Below are positions 36,961-46,187 of a DNA stretch of 64,000 nt, piece after piece; positions within the stretch are counted from its first letter, which is position 1; the number at the start of each line of letters is the position of its first letter. The stretch covers positions 310,001-374,000 of the forward strand of contig JALLLT010000001.1 in assembly GCA_025266875.1 (NCBI GenBank), in the 5' to 3' direction. The position numbers were made by a program, and so were the translations under genes. The notes beneath the pieces are model-generated. The model had not been told where the DNA came from. It did not search any database and was given only the letters and a program-made list of their open reading frames with translations. The stretch is from Fennellomyces sp. T-0311 (Eukaryota; Mucoromycota; Mucoromycetes; Mucorales; Lichtheimiaceae).

Positions 36961-39063
36961 TTATCCCCTCCTAGACGGTTGATCGTCCTCGAGCAACAAT
37001 AGTGACGAATGATCTTGAATTTGTAAGCGGGACGCGTTGCGAGCGGAAACGGGGTCGAACCAGGGGGTAGTGGGTGGTTGTTGCCAATGTGTAGGTCGTA
37101 GGCGGTCTGTGTGGATCCATGATTGGTAAGGTTTGCCATCCATATCTTGTAACTTGTAGGTGTCCATATCTAAGTTCCGGTCGATGACTTGATAGGGACC
37201 CTTCCAGTTATACTCGAGGTTCTGTTTTTGTTCATGTCGGATCAGAACGTGATCGCCCACCGCAAAGACTTGATGCTTGAGTGTGGCATCCCACAGGGCT
37301 TTGTCGCGTTGTGCGTTGACCGATAAACGTTGTTCGGCTTGAATACGTGCGGCTCGGAGATGACGAAGTGAAGACTTGCGATTGGCGGTGGTGGTATCCG
37401 TCGAAGGCAGCATGGAAGGGCGTAAGTCATCACCTGGTAAACGTGGTTCGACGCCATAGACCATGAAGTAGGGGCTCATACCGGTCGTGCGGTGTTTTCG
37501 GATTTGACACGCGAACACGGCAGACTCCAGAAAATCATCCCAGCGATGGACGGTACCATGGACATATTTGCGTAGCATCTGCTTCAGGATACCGTTCGTG
37601 CGCTCGGCCTTGCTATTGGTGCGGGGATGGAATGCGGATGTCAGCTTGTGGTGAATCTTGACGCGATCCAAGTATAAGTTTAATACTTTGGACATGAAAT
37701 TCGCGCCTCGGTCGGTCAAGATCTCAGCTGGACATGAGAAACGCATCACGATTTCCTCGAAGATAAAGTCGGCGATAGCTTGACCAGTGGCGTCGGGTAC
37801 CGCACGGGCGATTGTCCAATTGGTCGCGTAGTCCACCGCGACGAGGATCCAACGGTTGCCACGGATGGTAGCTGGTAACTCGCCGATGAAATCCAAGTGC
37901 CAGCGTGAGAAAGGGGCAGGAATATCCAACGGTTTCATTGGCGCATGATGAGTATTGCGGTCTGCATGAGCACCAAGCTGGCATTGCGGGCAGCTACGGA
38001 TCCAATTCTGGAGGTCGTCTTTCATGTTGGGCCACCACCAACGCTTCTTGATGAGATCGTGTAGAGTTTCCCTGCCAGCATGTCCAAAACTGGTATGATA
38101 ATGTTCCACAAGATCGGCGCGGCGTGCAAACAACGCAAAGCGAATTTCTTGAACCTGGGACCCCAGTTTCACCTTGCGAAAGACTTCATCATCTCGGGTG
38201 ATGAACTTATCGCGGTGTTTCATCAGTAGATCCTTGTACATTTTTGGCCACTTGTCCTCGGGAAGCGTATAGAACCTTGGCCAGTCTGAATCCTCGACGG
38301 GTTGTATGGCGTACAAATATTCAGGCTCCATTGATTTTTCTTCGGCTAGGCAATCTGGTCCATCACGGCGGGACAGTAGGTCAGGCACATGGTTGTCTTT
38401 TCCACTCTTGTACTGAATCTCGGGGTCGTACAGTTCTAACTCGGCAATCCATCGGATGAGGCGTGGTGGAGGCGGCTTGTTCTTGGTCCGGAAATATATC
38501 AACGGGTGATGATCAGTGCGTACCACATACGAGCGTCCGTCGATAAAGCATCGCCAAGTGCGGAGGGCATGCAGAATACCGAGCAACTCACGTTCCTGTG
38601 CGGGATAATTTCGTTCAGCGGACGACAACTTCTTGGACTCGAAGGCTACTGGGTGCATTTCTCCATCCTCCCCTTCCTGCAGTAACACGGCACCGACAGC
38701 AAAATTGCTCGCGTCCGTTTCGATGACATATGGCAGGTCAGGTGATGGCGGCTTGAGGACAGGTGCTTGCGTCATGCGGGTCTTGATTTCGTCGAACGCG
38801 GCTTGACACGCGGCGGTCCAGACAATTGCTCTTTTCTTTGCTCCCGTTCCTTTGGTCAATTCGGTCAAAGGAGCAGCAATCGACGCGAACCCACGAATAA
38901 ACCGCCGGTAATGCGACGCTAAACCAACAAATTGACGGACCTCTTGAACGTTTGTTGGTACTGGCCAGTCTTGAACAGCACGCACCTTTGCACGCGACGG
39001 CAGAATCCCAGCACCGAAATATGGAACCCAACGAATTCTAGCTCGGTTTTGAAAAACTCGCAT
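36961..39063 (-). CDS. Retrotransposon pol, C-terminal part: RT end, RNase H, integrase
   Basis: Continues pol in a different frame from the PR-RT part. After the thumb region of RT come RNase H motifs (ETDASNFAVGAVLLQ, RTDHHPLIYF). The integrase has an HHCC zinc finger (HYHTSFGHAGRETLHDLI; CPQCQLG) and a DDE core seen as WHLDFIGELP, LTDRGANF and a Glu in NSKAERTNGILKQ. A GPY module (NWKGPYQVIDR) follows, and the frame ends with RRG and a TAA touching the LTR. I see no chromodomain. Catalytic residues are present in what can be read. The first residues of this open frame, upstream of about 39020, are out-of-frame read-through and not real pol. The region before the break lies in the PR-RT frame. 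Confidence 0.9.
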   Translation of the reverse strand: MRVFQNRARIRWVPYFGAGILPSRAKVRAVQDWPVPTNVQEVRQFVGLASHYRRFIRGFASIAAPLTELTKGTGAKKRAIVWTAACQAAFDEIKTRMTQAPVLKPPSPDLPYVIETDASNFAVGAVLLQEGEDGEMHPVAFESKKLSSAERNYPAQERELLGILHALRTWRCFIDGRSYVVRTDHHPLIYFRTKNKPPPPRLIRWIAELELYDPEIQYKSGKDNHVPDLLSRRDGPDCLAEEKSMEPEYLYAIQPVEDSDWPRFYTLPEDKWPKMYKDLLMKHRDKFITRDDEVFRKVKLGSQVQEIRFALFARRADLVEHYHTSFGHAGRETLHDLIKKRWWWPNMKDDLQNWIRSCPQCQLGAHADRNTHHAPMKPLDIPAPFSRWHLDFIGELPATIRGNRWILVAVDYATNWTIARAVPDATGQAIADFIFEEIVMRFSCPAEILTDRGANFMSKVLNLYLDRVKIHHKLTSAFHPRTNSKAERTNGILKQMLRKYVHGTVHRWDDFLESAVFACQIRKHRTTGMSPYFMVYGVEPRLPGDDLRPSMLPSTDTTTANRKSSLRHLRAARIQAEQRLSVNAQRDKALWDATLKHQVFAVGDHVLIRHEQKQNLEYNWKGPYQVIDRNLDMDTYKLQDMDGKPYQSWIHTDRLRPTHWQQPPTTPWFDPVSARNASRLQIQDHSSLLLLEDDQPSRRG
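36964..36972 (-). other. Polypurine tract
   Basis: The minus strand reads AGGAGGGGA, three bases before the 3' LTR. It overlaps the last pol codons and is the expected plus-strand primer of reverse transcription. Confidence 0.75.
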
Positions 39064-40598
39064 TTCTTGACGTTGGCTACGAGTTGATTTTCACGAAATT
39101 TGTCCAGTACACTACGGACATCGCGTTCATGTTCCTCTTTCGAGTCGCTAAAGACGAGGCAGTCATCGAGGTATATCATCACACACTGGTCGAGTAGTTC
39201 TTCGCCCACACAACGGTTCATCATAGCTTGAAACGCGGGAGGGCTGTTGCGTAAACCAAAGCTAAGGACCAGCCATTCGAATGAGCCATATCGAGTGTTG
39301 AACGACGTTTTGGGGATATCGTCCGGATGTAGGCGTTGTTGGTGATATCCCGACTTCAAGTCGATCAGCGAGAAATACTTTTTGCCACTGAGACGTTCCA
39401 GACACTCGTCGATCCGGGGAAGAGGGTGGGAATGGCGCTTGCTAACGGCGTTGACTGCTCTGTAGTCCAGGCACATTCTCATTTCGCCATTCTTCTTGCG
39501 TACAAAGAGAACCGGCGATCCCCATGCAGACGTACTCGGACGAATCAGACCCAGGTCGAGGAGCTCTTTGAGTTGCTTGCGCAGCTCATCCAATTCGCGA
39601 GGGCTCATCTTATATGGAGAGCGATTGATGGGTGCGGCATCTCCAGTATCGATGATTGGTGTTACTTCACGCACTGGTGGCAATCCCGGGAGCTTGTCTT
39701 GGAAGACATCTGGGTATTCGGTCTTTAGTTGTTGGAGTTTGTCTTGCTGGGGTTGCTCCTCCCCTTGGTGGTCGGAACGTACGAAACACAGGAACAGTTC
39801 GTCAACTTGCTTGCGTTTGGTCAGCTTGGCAACTTGTTTGTGCGAAATCAGGTATGCCAAATCAGGGAGCGGCCGATCGAATTTGGGACGTAGTGTATGA
39901 ACACTGTTTTCAACTGTGATTTTCCAGGTGTCTCGATCCCAATCGGGTACCGGCTTCATACGCTTGATCCAATCACGGCCCAAGATCAGGTCAAACTTAG
40001 TGTCTAACACATAGGCCGAGACCTCGTGCATCAGACCATCAGCATCCAGGGAAAGAGTGACAGCGCGATCAATCTTAAACTTGTGGCCACCTGCCGTTTC
40101 GACTTCTCGATCTGATACTGTGCGGACAGGGCAGCCAGCAGCCAAACGTGGAGTGATGTATGAGCAGGTAGCTCCGCTGTCGAGCAAAACCTCAATCGTT
40201 TTCCCATTGCAAACCATAGAGTACAAAGGCAAGTCAGTGTTCTTTATTGTGTACAACGATTCAATGTGTCTAAAATTGGCTTGATGCCCACTATCGCTCT
40301 CCTCCTCTCCACCAAATGGAGTATCACTAGAAAGATCGATCAGCGGCATATCAGAGGAGGCCGACGCCTGGCCTAGCGACTCTGATGACACAACGACTTC
40401 CTCGTGATTCCGGTCTTGGACCTCCTTGGCTTCGATCGCGTTAAGGGATGGAAACACGCGCGAAGGGACTCCCTTTAATCCCGACGCGCCTTGCCTTTTA
40501 AATCGCTGTTGAACGACTTCTGAGGTGGACGGGCGCCACGAGTTCTGGGTGAGGGGCAATCGCGAGCAATATGGCCACGACCATCGCAGTTGTAGCAA
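38919..40598 (-). CDS. Retrotransposon pol, N-terminal part: protease and reverse transcriptase
   Basis: Entered from gag by -1 frameshifting at 40502-40496. Seen in sequence: an aspartic protease core with LLDSGATCSYI and a downstream DLILGRDWI, then RT with SPVLFVRKKNGEMRMCLDYR, the FSLIDLKSGYHQ block, SFGLRNSPPAFQ, and the catalytic YLDD in MIYLDDCLVFSD near 39170. Family-like sequence stops matching after GFHIS near 39020, where the coding signal moves to the -1 frame (see findings). The reading continues out of frame to a stop at 38919. The first residues, before the slippery site, overlap gag and are not expected in the product. Confidence 0.9.
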   Translation of the reverse strand: MLQLRWSWPYCSRLPLTQNSWRPSTSEVVQQRFKRQGASGLKGVPSRVFPSLNAIEAKEVQDRNHEEVVVSSESLGQASASSDMPLIDLSSDTPFGGEEESDSGHQANFRHIESLYTIKNTDLPLYSMVCNGKTIEVLLDSGATCSYITPRLAAGCPVRTVSDREVETAGGHKFKIDRAVTLSLDADGLMHEVSAYVLDTKFDLILGRDWIKRMKPVPDWDRDTWKITVENSVHTLRPKFDRPLPDLAYLISHKQVAKLTKRKQVDELFLCFVRSDHQGEEQPQQDKLQQLKTEYPDVFQDKLPGLPPVREVTPIIDTGDAAPINRSPYKMSPRELDELRKQLKELLDLGLIRPSTSAWGSPVLFVRKKNGEMRMCLDYRAVNAVSKRHSHPLPRIDECLERLSGKKYFSLIDLKSGYHQQRLHPDDIPKTSFNTRYGSFEWLVLSFGLRNSPPAFQAMMNRCVGEELLDQCVMIYLDDCLVFSDSKEEHERDVRSVLDKFRENQLVANVKKCEFFKTELEFVGFHISVLGFCRRVQRCVLFKTGQYQQTFKRSVNLLV

Positions 40599-41686
40599 CG
40601 ACGTGGACGTGTCTGCTGCTCGTACGAACTTGATGAGCCTCCACGGTTGTGTGAGGGAAACTGTCGAACACGGATGGCATCCAAATCCATCGGGGTGGGA
40701 CCTTCGATGACGGGCGTGGGGTGAGAGCGGGTTTGGACCTGGGGGTGTTGCGAATGACGAACCATGGATTCGTCAGTTCCTTCGGCATATTCCTTCATTG
40801 CCTCGTAGGATTCGGCGGCATTGTAGGCAGCGAGGAGGGTGGTCGGTCGTTGCATGAGGACAGGCATACGAGCCTCCAAGGCTAGGCCGTGGATGAAGGC
40901 ATGAATTGCATCCTCGTCATACATCTCCGGTAAGTCTAGCATGATGTTGCGGAACTCGACAACATACTCGCGGATGGTACCAGAGGTGGTGGATGTTTGT
41001 TTGAGCTGGCGTAACTTGTTTCGGGCAACTTGGGCAGAGTTGCGCGGCTTGAACTCGGCGCGGATAGCTTCACAAAAATCTTCCCAGGTCTTGGGTGTCT
41101 GGTTGGATCCGTCGTCTTGGTCAATTGTCATTTCGAGATGCCGCCACCAGGTCGCAGCACCATCACGAAGTAGTGTTGAGGCGTAGGTTACACATTCGTA
41201 GTCGCTGAGTTCGGCATACAGGCAATATTTGTCAACAGTGTGTAACCATGCTTCAACTGCTGCTGAGGAGCGGCCACCACGGAAAAGGTCAGGTTGGACT
41301 GGTTTAACCTTACTACCGCTGCGCGGGGGTGCTTGTTGTCGTAGGGCTCTGATCTCGGCTTGTTGTTCTTGTAGCTGCCGGAGGATTCCTGTCATGGTGG
41401 CAAACATGGCTTGTGTCTCACCAGGTTGTGCTGCTGGTGCCACGGGTGTGGGTGCTGGTTGTGCGTTGATGCCTTGAAAAGTTGTCATCAGAAATGCGTT
41501 ACGTTGATTTCTGGCTTCCTGATACAGTGTCCCCAAATTTTCTTCGCCGAACTCGAATCGTTCTGCCTCCGGAATGTCCAGTAGAGGGACTTGTTCTTGA
41601 TACAACGCTTGTAACCGTTCTGGGAGTTCTTGCAAAATGTACCGTTGTACAGTGAACTGCCGTTGTTGATCGAGGGTGAATGCCAT
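40475..41686 (-). CDS. Retrotransposon gag with CCHC zinc knuckle
   Basis: Capsid/nucleocapsid protein, 403 residues, start ATG at 41686 just 11 bp from the primer-binding site. It has a helical N-terminal region, a gag fold marked by VEAWLHTVDKYC, DGAATWWRHL and TWEDFCEAIRAEFKPRN, and a C-terminal CCHC knuckle CYNCDGRGHIARDC. It ends GKARRD with the stop at 40475-40477. The slippery heptamer lies seven codons before the stop. Frame and codons are intact. Confidence 0.93.
   Translation of the reverse strand: MAFTLDQQRQFTVQRYILQELPERLQALYQEQVPLLDIPEAERFEFGEENLGTLYQEARNQRNAFLMTTFQGINAQPAPTPVAPAAQPGETQAMFATMTGILRQLQEQQAEIRALRQQAPPRSGSKVKPVQPDLFRGGRSSAAVEAWLHTVDKYCLYAELSDYECVTYASTLLRDGAATWWRHLEMTIDQDDGSNQTPKTWEDFCEAIRAEFKPRNSAQVARNKLRQLKQTSTTSGTIREYVVEFRNIMLDLPEMYDEDAIHAFIHGLALEARMPVLMQRPTTLLAAYNAAESYEAMKEYAEGTDESMVRHSQHPQVQTRSHPTPVIEGPTPMDLDAIRVRQFPSHNRGGSSSSYEQQTRPRRCYNCDGRGHIARDCPSPRTRGARPPQKSFNSDLKGKARRD
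40496..40502 (-). promoter_or_regulatory. Programmed -1 ribosomal frameshift site (gag-pol)
   Basis: The minus strand reads T TTA AAA in the gag frame, a perfect X XXY YYZ slippery heptamer. Pol is in the -1 frame and is open through this point. Six bases downstream GCGCG can pair with CGCGC, enclosing a second small hairpin AAGGG-AGT-CCCTT. This fits a stimulatory structure at the usual spacing. Confidence 0.8.
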
Positions 41687-41696
41687 GTTTTACTTT

Positions 41697-41704
41697 CGCT
41701 ACCA
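41697..41704 (-). other. Primer-binding site, initiator tRNA-Met type
   Basis: The minus strand reads TGGTAGCG two bases after the 5' LTR. This complements the CGCTACCA 3' end of fungal initiator tRNA-Met, the primer used by Ty1 and Ty3. Only these 8 bases match, so the assignment is probable rather than certain. Confidence 0.65.
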
Positions 41705-41706
41705 AA

Positions 41707-42026
41707 TGTCGTCCTTATAACTGATTGAACCACAGAGAGATAGACGACCCACGAAGAATGAGACCACAAGGGTGAGTAACCACAGAGGTATATGACCACG
41801 AAGAATATAAGCAGATAGATGATGATTTATTCCATAAACTAAACTGATATTTATACTGTTTCTAATACTAAAAATATATACAATACTGCTGCGGTGCGTA
41901 GCAAAGCCAAACGGCTTTGAGGATCAAAGAGGCAGGTGCTGCGCATTACGTCAAGACGTACTGCTGCGCGCCGGAGTAGAAGAAGTGTCATCGGAATTAC
42001 CATGTTCCGCACAATGTACTACGACA
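41707..42026 (-). repeat. 5' LTR of the Ty3/gypsy element
   Basis: 320 bp, no difference seen from the left-hand copy. On the minus strand it starts TGTCGTAGTA and ends AGGACGACA. It should contain the element promoter. The flanking AATG follows at 42027-42030. Confidence 0.95.
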
Positions 42027-42112
42027 AATGCAAGAGGGTGAAACACTTTTTGCAGCCTGATGTTACGTAATCTTTCCATGTCAAAATTTTCGTGACTTTT
42101 GCTTAATAATGC

Positions 42113-42629
42113 ATGGTCGCACCGGCAAAAGGGTAAACTAGGTCTCCGCGAAAAGGAGCAAGTCGCCGAAATGCACTTTCTTTAGCAAGAAGGCTGACGT
42201 GCATATGCCAATTTCGCTGTTTATCTTTACCGTGGTGCTGAGCAGTAATGTCTGCGCCTCCTCTTACGCGCCGATATGTCCTTTTACCAAAGTTGAGATT
42301 GCCATCGCGATCACAGCAACAATAAGCTTTATGATTGGCTGTATTTGTAAGAATGATCGCTGGCTTACAGAACTGGCTCCCACGTGGTTAACAAATAAAT
42401 CGGTTTTTGGAGCACTCTCTGGTGAGTCCAGTCGGATGCGGACCCTCACTTTATCCGGCTATCTGATATCTCTTGCACAGGCTGTTTCATGACTGCTTAC
42501 TTTGAGACAGTCTGTGGCCCAATGTTGTTTTTATTTTTCAAACGCGCATGTATCTTGCCACGCTTTAGAAAGGAGAAGGCGACAAAATCCTGTTGTCAGA
42601 GGGAAATATTACGAAAAAGAGCTTTGTAA
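42113..42629 (+). CDS. Small three-exon membrane protein, 134 residues
   Basis: Not recognised. Exons 42113-42132, 42186-42421 and 42481-42629 sum to 405 nt (134 codons plus stop). Introns of 53 and 59 nt have GTAAAC..TTTAG and GTGAGT..CACAG ends. The protein starts MVAPAKGKKADVHMPISLF and has three hydrophobic segments (ISLFIFTVVLSSNVCASS, VEIAIAITATISFMIGCICK, FMTAYFETVCGPMLFLFF). It is rich in Cys and ends in a basic tail RFRKEKATKSCCQREILRKR. The clean phases of all three exons support a real gene. Its start is 86 bp from the retrotransposon LTR, so the insertion probably separates it from its native promoter. Confidence 0.65.
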
Positions 42630-42964
42630 GCAAACAAACGTATTCGTGGCCCGTGCCGGTAAGTCATCTGTACCACATTAATTGATGTCATAGGATGGGC
42701 CACGAGGGAATCCATGGAGACCAAAAAAATGAGTCAAGATCGGATAGGATCTGACGACATTCATGTACGAGATTGGCACACAATAAGTTTGATTTGTAAA
42801 AAAAAGCATGATCGAACATAAGCAAAGGTTTATTGTGTGGATGGATGACTAATTTAACATGAATGGCAAAAAACTGGCGGCGCGGTAAAATATGTACATA
42901 GGAGACAAGATGCATAAAAAGGTATACTAGCTAACTAAAAAGAGATTTTTCTGGGGTAGTTGAT

Positions 42965-43876
42965 TTAACGATATGGATGAGCTGTGGCAATATGAGATGT
43001 AAGGTATGTTCTGCGGGCAAAGGAAGCTTGGCATAAGTCGCATTCAAACAACCGTTCCCCGGCATGAACGGCTGACACATGTCGATCACGGTCATGTTTG
43101 CGAGCGAAACCTTTGTCACAAAGATGGCAAGCGAAAGGTTTGGGTCGGTTCTTATCGTGTGTCAGTTTATGAGTGCGTAAATTATAAGATCGGTTGAATC
43201 GAGCATGACAAATGGGACATTCATAAGGACGGCTTTGGTTTTCAACGACATTCTTTTTGGAAGAGGTAACAACAGCTGCTCTTCGTTTGGCTGGTTTTGA
43301 TGGGGCAGGAACATATTCGTCGTCATCGTCAACTACAACACGTCGTCGTTTGGGAGGTTCGGGTAATGGGGGGAAAAGCTGCTCTTCTTCTTCTTCTTCT
43401 TCTTGTACGTCTTGCTCCTTCTTGATGGGGACTTGAGGTTGCCATAGAGATGAGTAATCAATGGCAGGTGTGGCGCATTTGCCTTCCTCGGAACAGATTT
43501 CCGTTTGTGGAGGGATGACGAGTCTTGATGGGTTACCATCGAATTGGAACACTGGATCAAATATATTGTCTGGCCATTCGTAAGGATCTCCTTTGGAAAG
43601 CATGTTGCTGATTTCGTTCAACGATGCAACACACGTTGGGCCGTCAAATACAGGCGAATAGATCGGGTTAAATGCGAGGTGACAAGTAGCTGGCGTATCT
43701 TCTGGCGATGACGCCGCTGGTGGCGCAGTTCCATACGATGGTGAAAATGCGGCGTCCGAGCTGCAAGTATCCAAATAGGGTGTATCGACGGGTGGATCAT
43801 AATAGTACTGATTTGTTGTCGAACCGTAAAGGTACATGTCATTGTCATTATTGCTGGTGGTGTTGTTAAAGAACAT
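42965..43876 (-). CDS. C2H2 zinc-finger transcription factor (three fingers)
   Basis: A 303-residue intronless protein. The N-terminal half is Ser/Thr/Pro/Tyr-rich with an Asn-rich start (MFFNNTTSNNDN). An acidic run of seven Glu near residue 160 is followed by a basic nuclear-localisation stretch (PPKRRRVVVDDDDE; KPAKRRAAV). Three C2H2 fingers sit at about residues 217-300: YECPICHARFNRSYNLRTHK, FACHLCDKGFARKHDRDRHV, and FECDLCQASFARRTYLTSH. The pairing of an RSYNLRTH finger with an ARKHDRDRH finger resembles Crz1-type calcineurin-responsive factors, but finger 3 differs and I do not assign it firmly. A TG-rich microsatellite (about 43877-43910) lies directly at the start codon side. Confidence 0.88.
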   Translation of the reverse strand: MFFNNTTSNNDNDMYLYGSTTNQYYYDPPVDTPYLDTCSSDAAFSPSYGTAPPAASSPEDTPATCHLAFNPIYSPVFDGPTCVASLNEISNMLSKGDPYEWPDNIFDPVFQFDGNPSRLVIPPQTEICSEEGKCATPAIDYSSLWQPQVPIKKEQDVQEEEEEEEQLFPPLPEPPKRRRVVVDDDDEYVPAPSKPAKRRAAVVTSSKKNVVENQSRPYECPICHARFNRSYNLRTHKLTHDKNRPKPFACHLCDKGFARKHDRDRHVSAVHAGERLFECDLCQASFARRTYLTSHIATAHPYR

Positions 43877-44672
43877 TGTGCGTGTGTGTGCGTGTGTATG
43901 TGTGTGTGAAAAGAAAAAAAAGAGTAAAGAATCAAAAACGTAAAAGAAAAAAAAAGGGGAATGTGATGCTTTTTATATCTTTCAGGGAAAAGGAAGTGGC
44001 CGGGAACAATGGAAGTGTTTGGGCTTGTACAACCGAGTTGACTCATGGTCGGGGTCAAACAAGATTAGACGCACCCTTGGAAGGGTCCGTGTTACGGCGC
44101 GTTGCCATGGCAACCGGGGCAGTCACTTATTCTTTGTTTCATTTTTTTGGGCAAGGCGCGCCTCCCTCCGCTCTAGCATGCGTCGTTACTTGATTGACGA
44201 GATCAGATGATAAAGCCCCAGAGGGCTCGGCAACGTGGCATCCGTACATACACGCAAGTTTTTTTTTTCTTGGCTCTTATCCTTGGCAACTTACGTGTAA
44301 TTACTATGTGTTGCCATGCTTTGTAACTTTTTACTATTACGATCAAAAAGCTTAGCCCTCTATGCTATCTCTCTCTCTGTCACTCTTTTTTGAGTCATGC
44401 CCTTCCGTATCGCAATATCGTGACTATTGGTCCATACACCACAGTACCCCCCCCCCACTTTTTTTTATCTTTCCCCTTCATGGAAAGCCCAATGCTTTGA
44501 AGAAGGGGTTTACATTACTGACAACCACATTTTCCTTGTAAAGAGTTTCTCTTTCTCCTTATGCATGAGTTGGCCCTAGCTCGACTCATGGGTGTTAATC
44601 TATCCATCGGTAAAAAGAAACCGTCGAATTTATTCCCATCCGCTTAATAATGGTACTTCCAAAGTTAAATCG
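43877..44672. other. Divergent promoter region with TG-rich microsatellite
   Basis: Between the C2H2 gene and the TBC gene. Imperfect (TG)n with GTGCG and GTATG interruptions at about 43877-43910 lies in the C2H2 leader. Pyrimidine tracts and a C9 run occur near 44450. No gene seen. Confidence 0.5.
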
Positions 44673-46048
44673 ATGGAACAATCGCGACAACTTGAACGCA
44701 TTGCAACGGCTTTGGCCTGTGACGATTTTAACGAATTACGAAAACTTGCCCAATCACCCGGGGGATTTATACTGGATAGTGTACGGAGAATAGTCTGGTA
44801 GTGTTTTCTTCTCGTTCAAAGAGAGAGAGAGAGAGCGAGAAAGAAAACTAAAAAGGGTTATGATCAGGCCTATCTTGTTACACACGCATCACGGCTGTTA
44901 CGTGGACGAGAAAGGAAGTGGTACGCAACAAGAAGTGTGTGTGTTTGTGCGTGCGCGAGAGATTAATCCTTCCGCTTTTAGAAAAGGATTTGGCCGATCC
45001 AATACAAATCACCAAAGATATTGATCGCTCGCTTTACTATTATCCTCGAGGCATGTTCAGGTGATCAACACACGCTCCAAGCCGATGCTGACATTTTGCA
45101 GATATATCACCGCATCTCAAGGCTCAGAAGCAAAGGGAACTCCATAGTCTGATTGTAGAGATACTGTGGCGGAATCCTCGGCTAAAGTACTACCAGGTAA
45201 ACGTAAAAAGAGCACGGTGGCGAGCGAGTATGTGCTGAGAGGGTCTATGACGTAGGGATTCCACGACATTTGCAGCTGCTTTCTGCTGGTGCTCGGAAAG
45301 AAGGATGCGATACCTGCGGCGGAGAACGTGGCGCTGTTTTTCATCAGGGACGGGATGCTGGATTCATTCGACCCGATATCCAAACAGCTGAGATTGATGA
45401 GTTCGATTGTCCAGTACGAAGATGCCGAGCTGACGGAGCATTTGGATCGATGCCACATCATGCCCTATTACGCACTTAGTTGGATTCTCACCTGGTTCAG
45501 CCACGACTTTGAGCGGTTTGACAAGGTTGCACGACTCTTCGACCTTTTCATCTCCAGTTCTCCGCTGATGCCGGTGTATGTCGCCAGCTCCGTAAGTCTT
45601 CCGAATCGTTTTCGCCTGCGAGTAACTCACATTGCGCAGATCACTCTTTTGCGGCGGCATGAATTTCTTCAAGCGGATCCAGATCTGTTGCATTCGCTGA
45701 TCACGCATATCCCGCAAGATATGGATGTGGATGCGATTGTAGAACATGCCGTCAAGCTGGAGCAACGGTATCCGCCATTGGAGCTGCAAAAGAGAAGCGG
45801 GCTGTGGTTGCACGAAGAGTAATGTCTATGCGTCATCGGGTTCCGGAATGTACTTTTGAACTAACAAGTGCGTGGCTAGATCGCCTGTAAATACCTGGGA
45901 CAGTGACTGGGGAGCCTTGGACTGGGACAGCGTGCCGGACCGGATTCGGGTCGATCGATATTTGAGTCATCCGGTACAAAAGGAGGAGTGGGAGGACGAA
46001 ATGTTACAGAAATGGATGGCCGAACGACAGCAAGACCTTATCGACTAA
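44673..46048 (+). CDS. TBC-domain Rab GTPase-activating protein, TBC1D20/Gyp8-like
   Basis: Rab-GAP of the TBC1D20/Gyp8 group, which in known cases acts on Rab1/Ypt1 at ER-Golgi. It starts MEQSRQLERIATALACDDF. The TBC domain shows DSVRRIVWPILL, the arginine-finger motif ITKDIDRSL (IxxDxxR), LIVEILWRNPRLKYYQGFHD with the glutamine finger YQG, HIMPYYALSWILTWFSHDF, and SSPLMPVYVASS. It ends MAERQQDLID with no C-terminal membrane anchor, whereas animal TBC1D20 has one. Six introns were placed (44798-44867, 44921-44981, 45051-45101, one starting near 45184, and two beyond). The intron 45051-45101 has GC-AG ends. Both catalytic fingers are present, so it should be active. Confidence 0.9.
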
Positions 46049-46187
46049 ACATAAACACAAATACACACACACACAAACACACACAAACACTAATCTTTAT
46101 TCTTCGCTTGTTTATTTATGCATATACACACTGTAGTACTTTTAATTGTTCGATAAGTTTATACAAATGTATAAAAATAAAACTACT

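Larger units (their letters stand above)
36641..42026 (-). mobile_element. Complete Ty3/gypsy LTR retrotransposon, 5386 bp
   Basis: Two LTRs of 320 bp bound internal gag and pol frames on the minus strand, so the 5' LTR is the right-hand copy. Gene order PR-RT-RNaseH-IN is that of Ty3/gypsy elements. The element ends are TGTCGT and ACGACA. A 4-bp flank AATG occurs immediately left (36637-36640) and right (42027-42030), a probable target-site duplication. The LTRs appear identical over their full length, indicating a very recent insertion. A primer-binding site, polypurine tract and -1 frameshift site are in place. Pol has one internal frame break near 39015-39025, so this copy may not be autonomous. 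Confidence 0.95.

Noticed and set aside
39010..39030. A second programmed frameshift within pol
   Set aside because: No slippery heptamer or downstream structure seen, and a shift inside RT is not known. A one-base loss is simpler.
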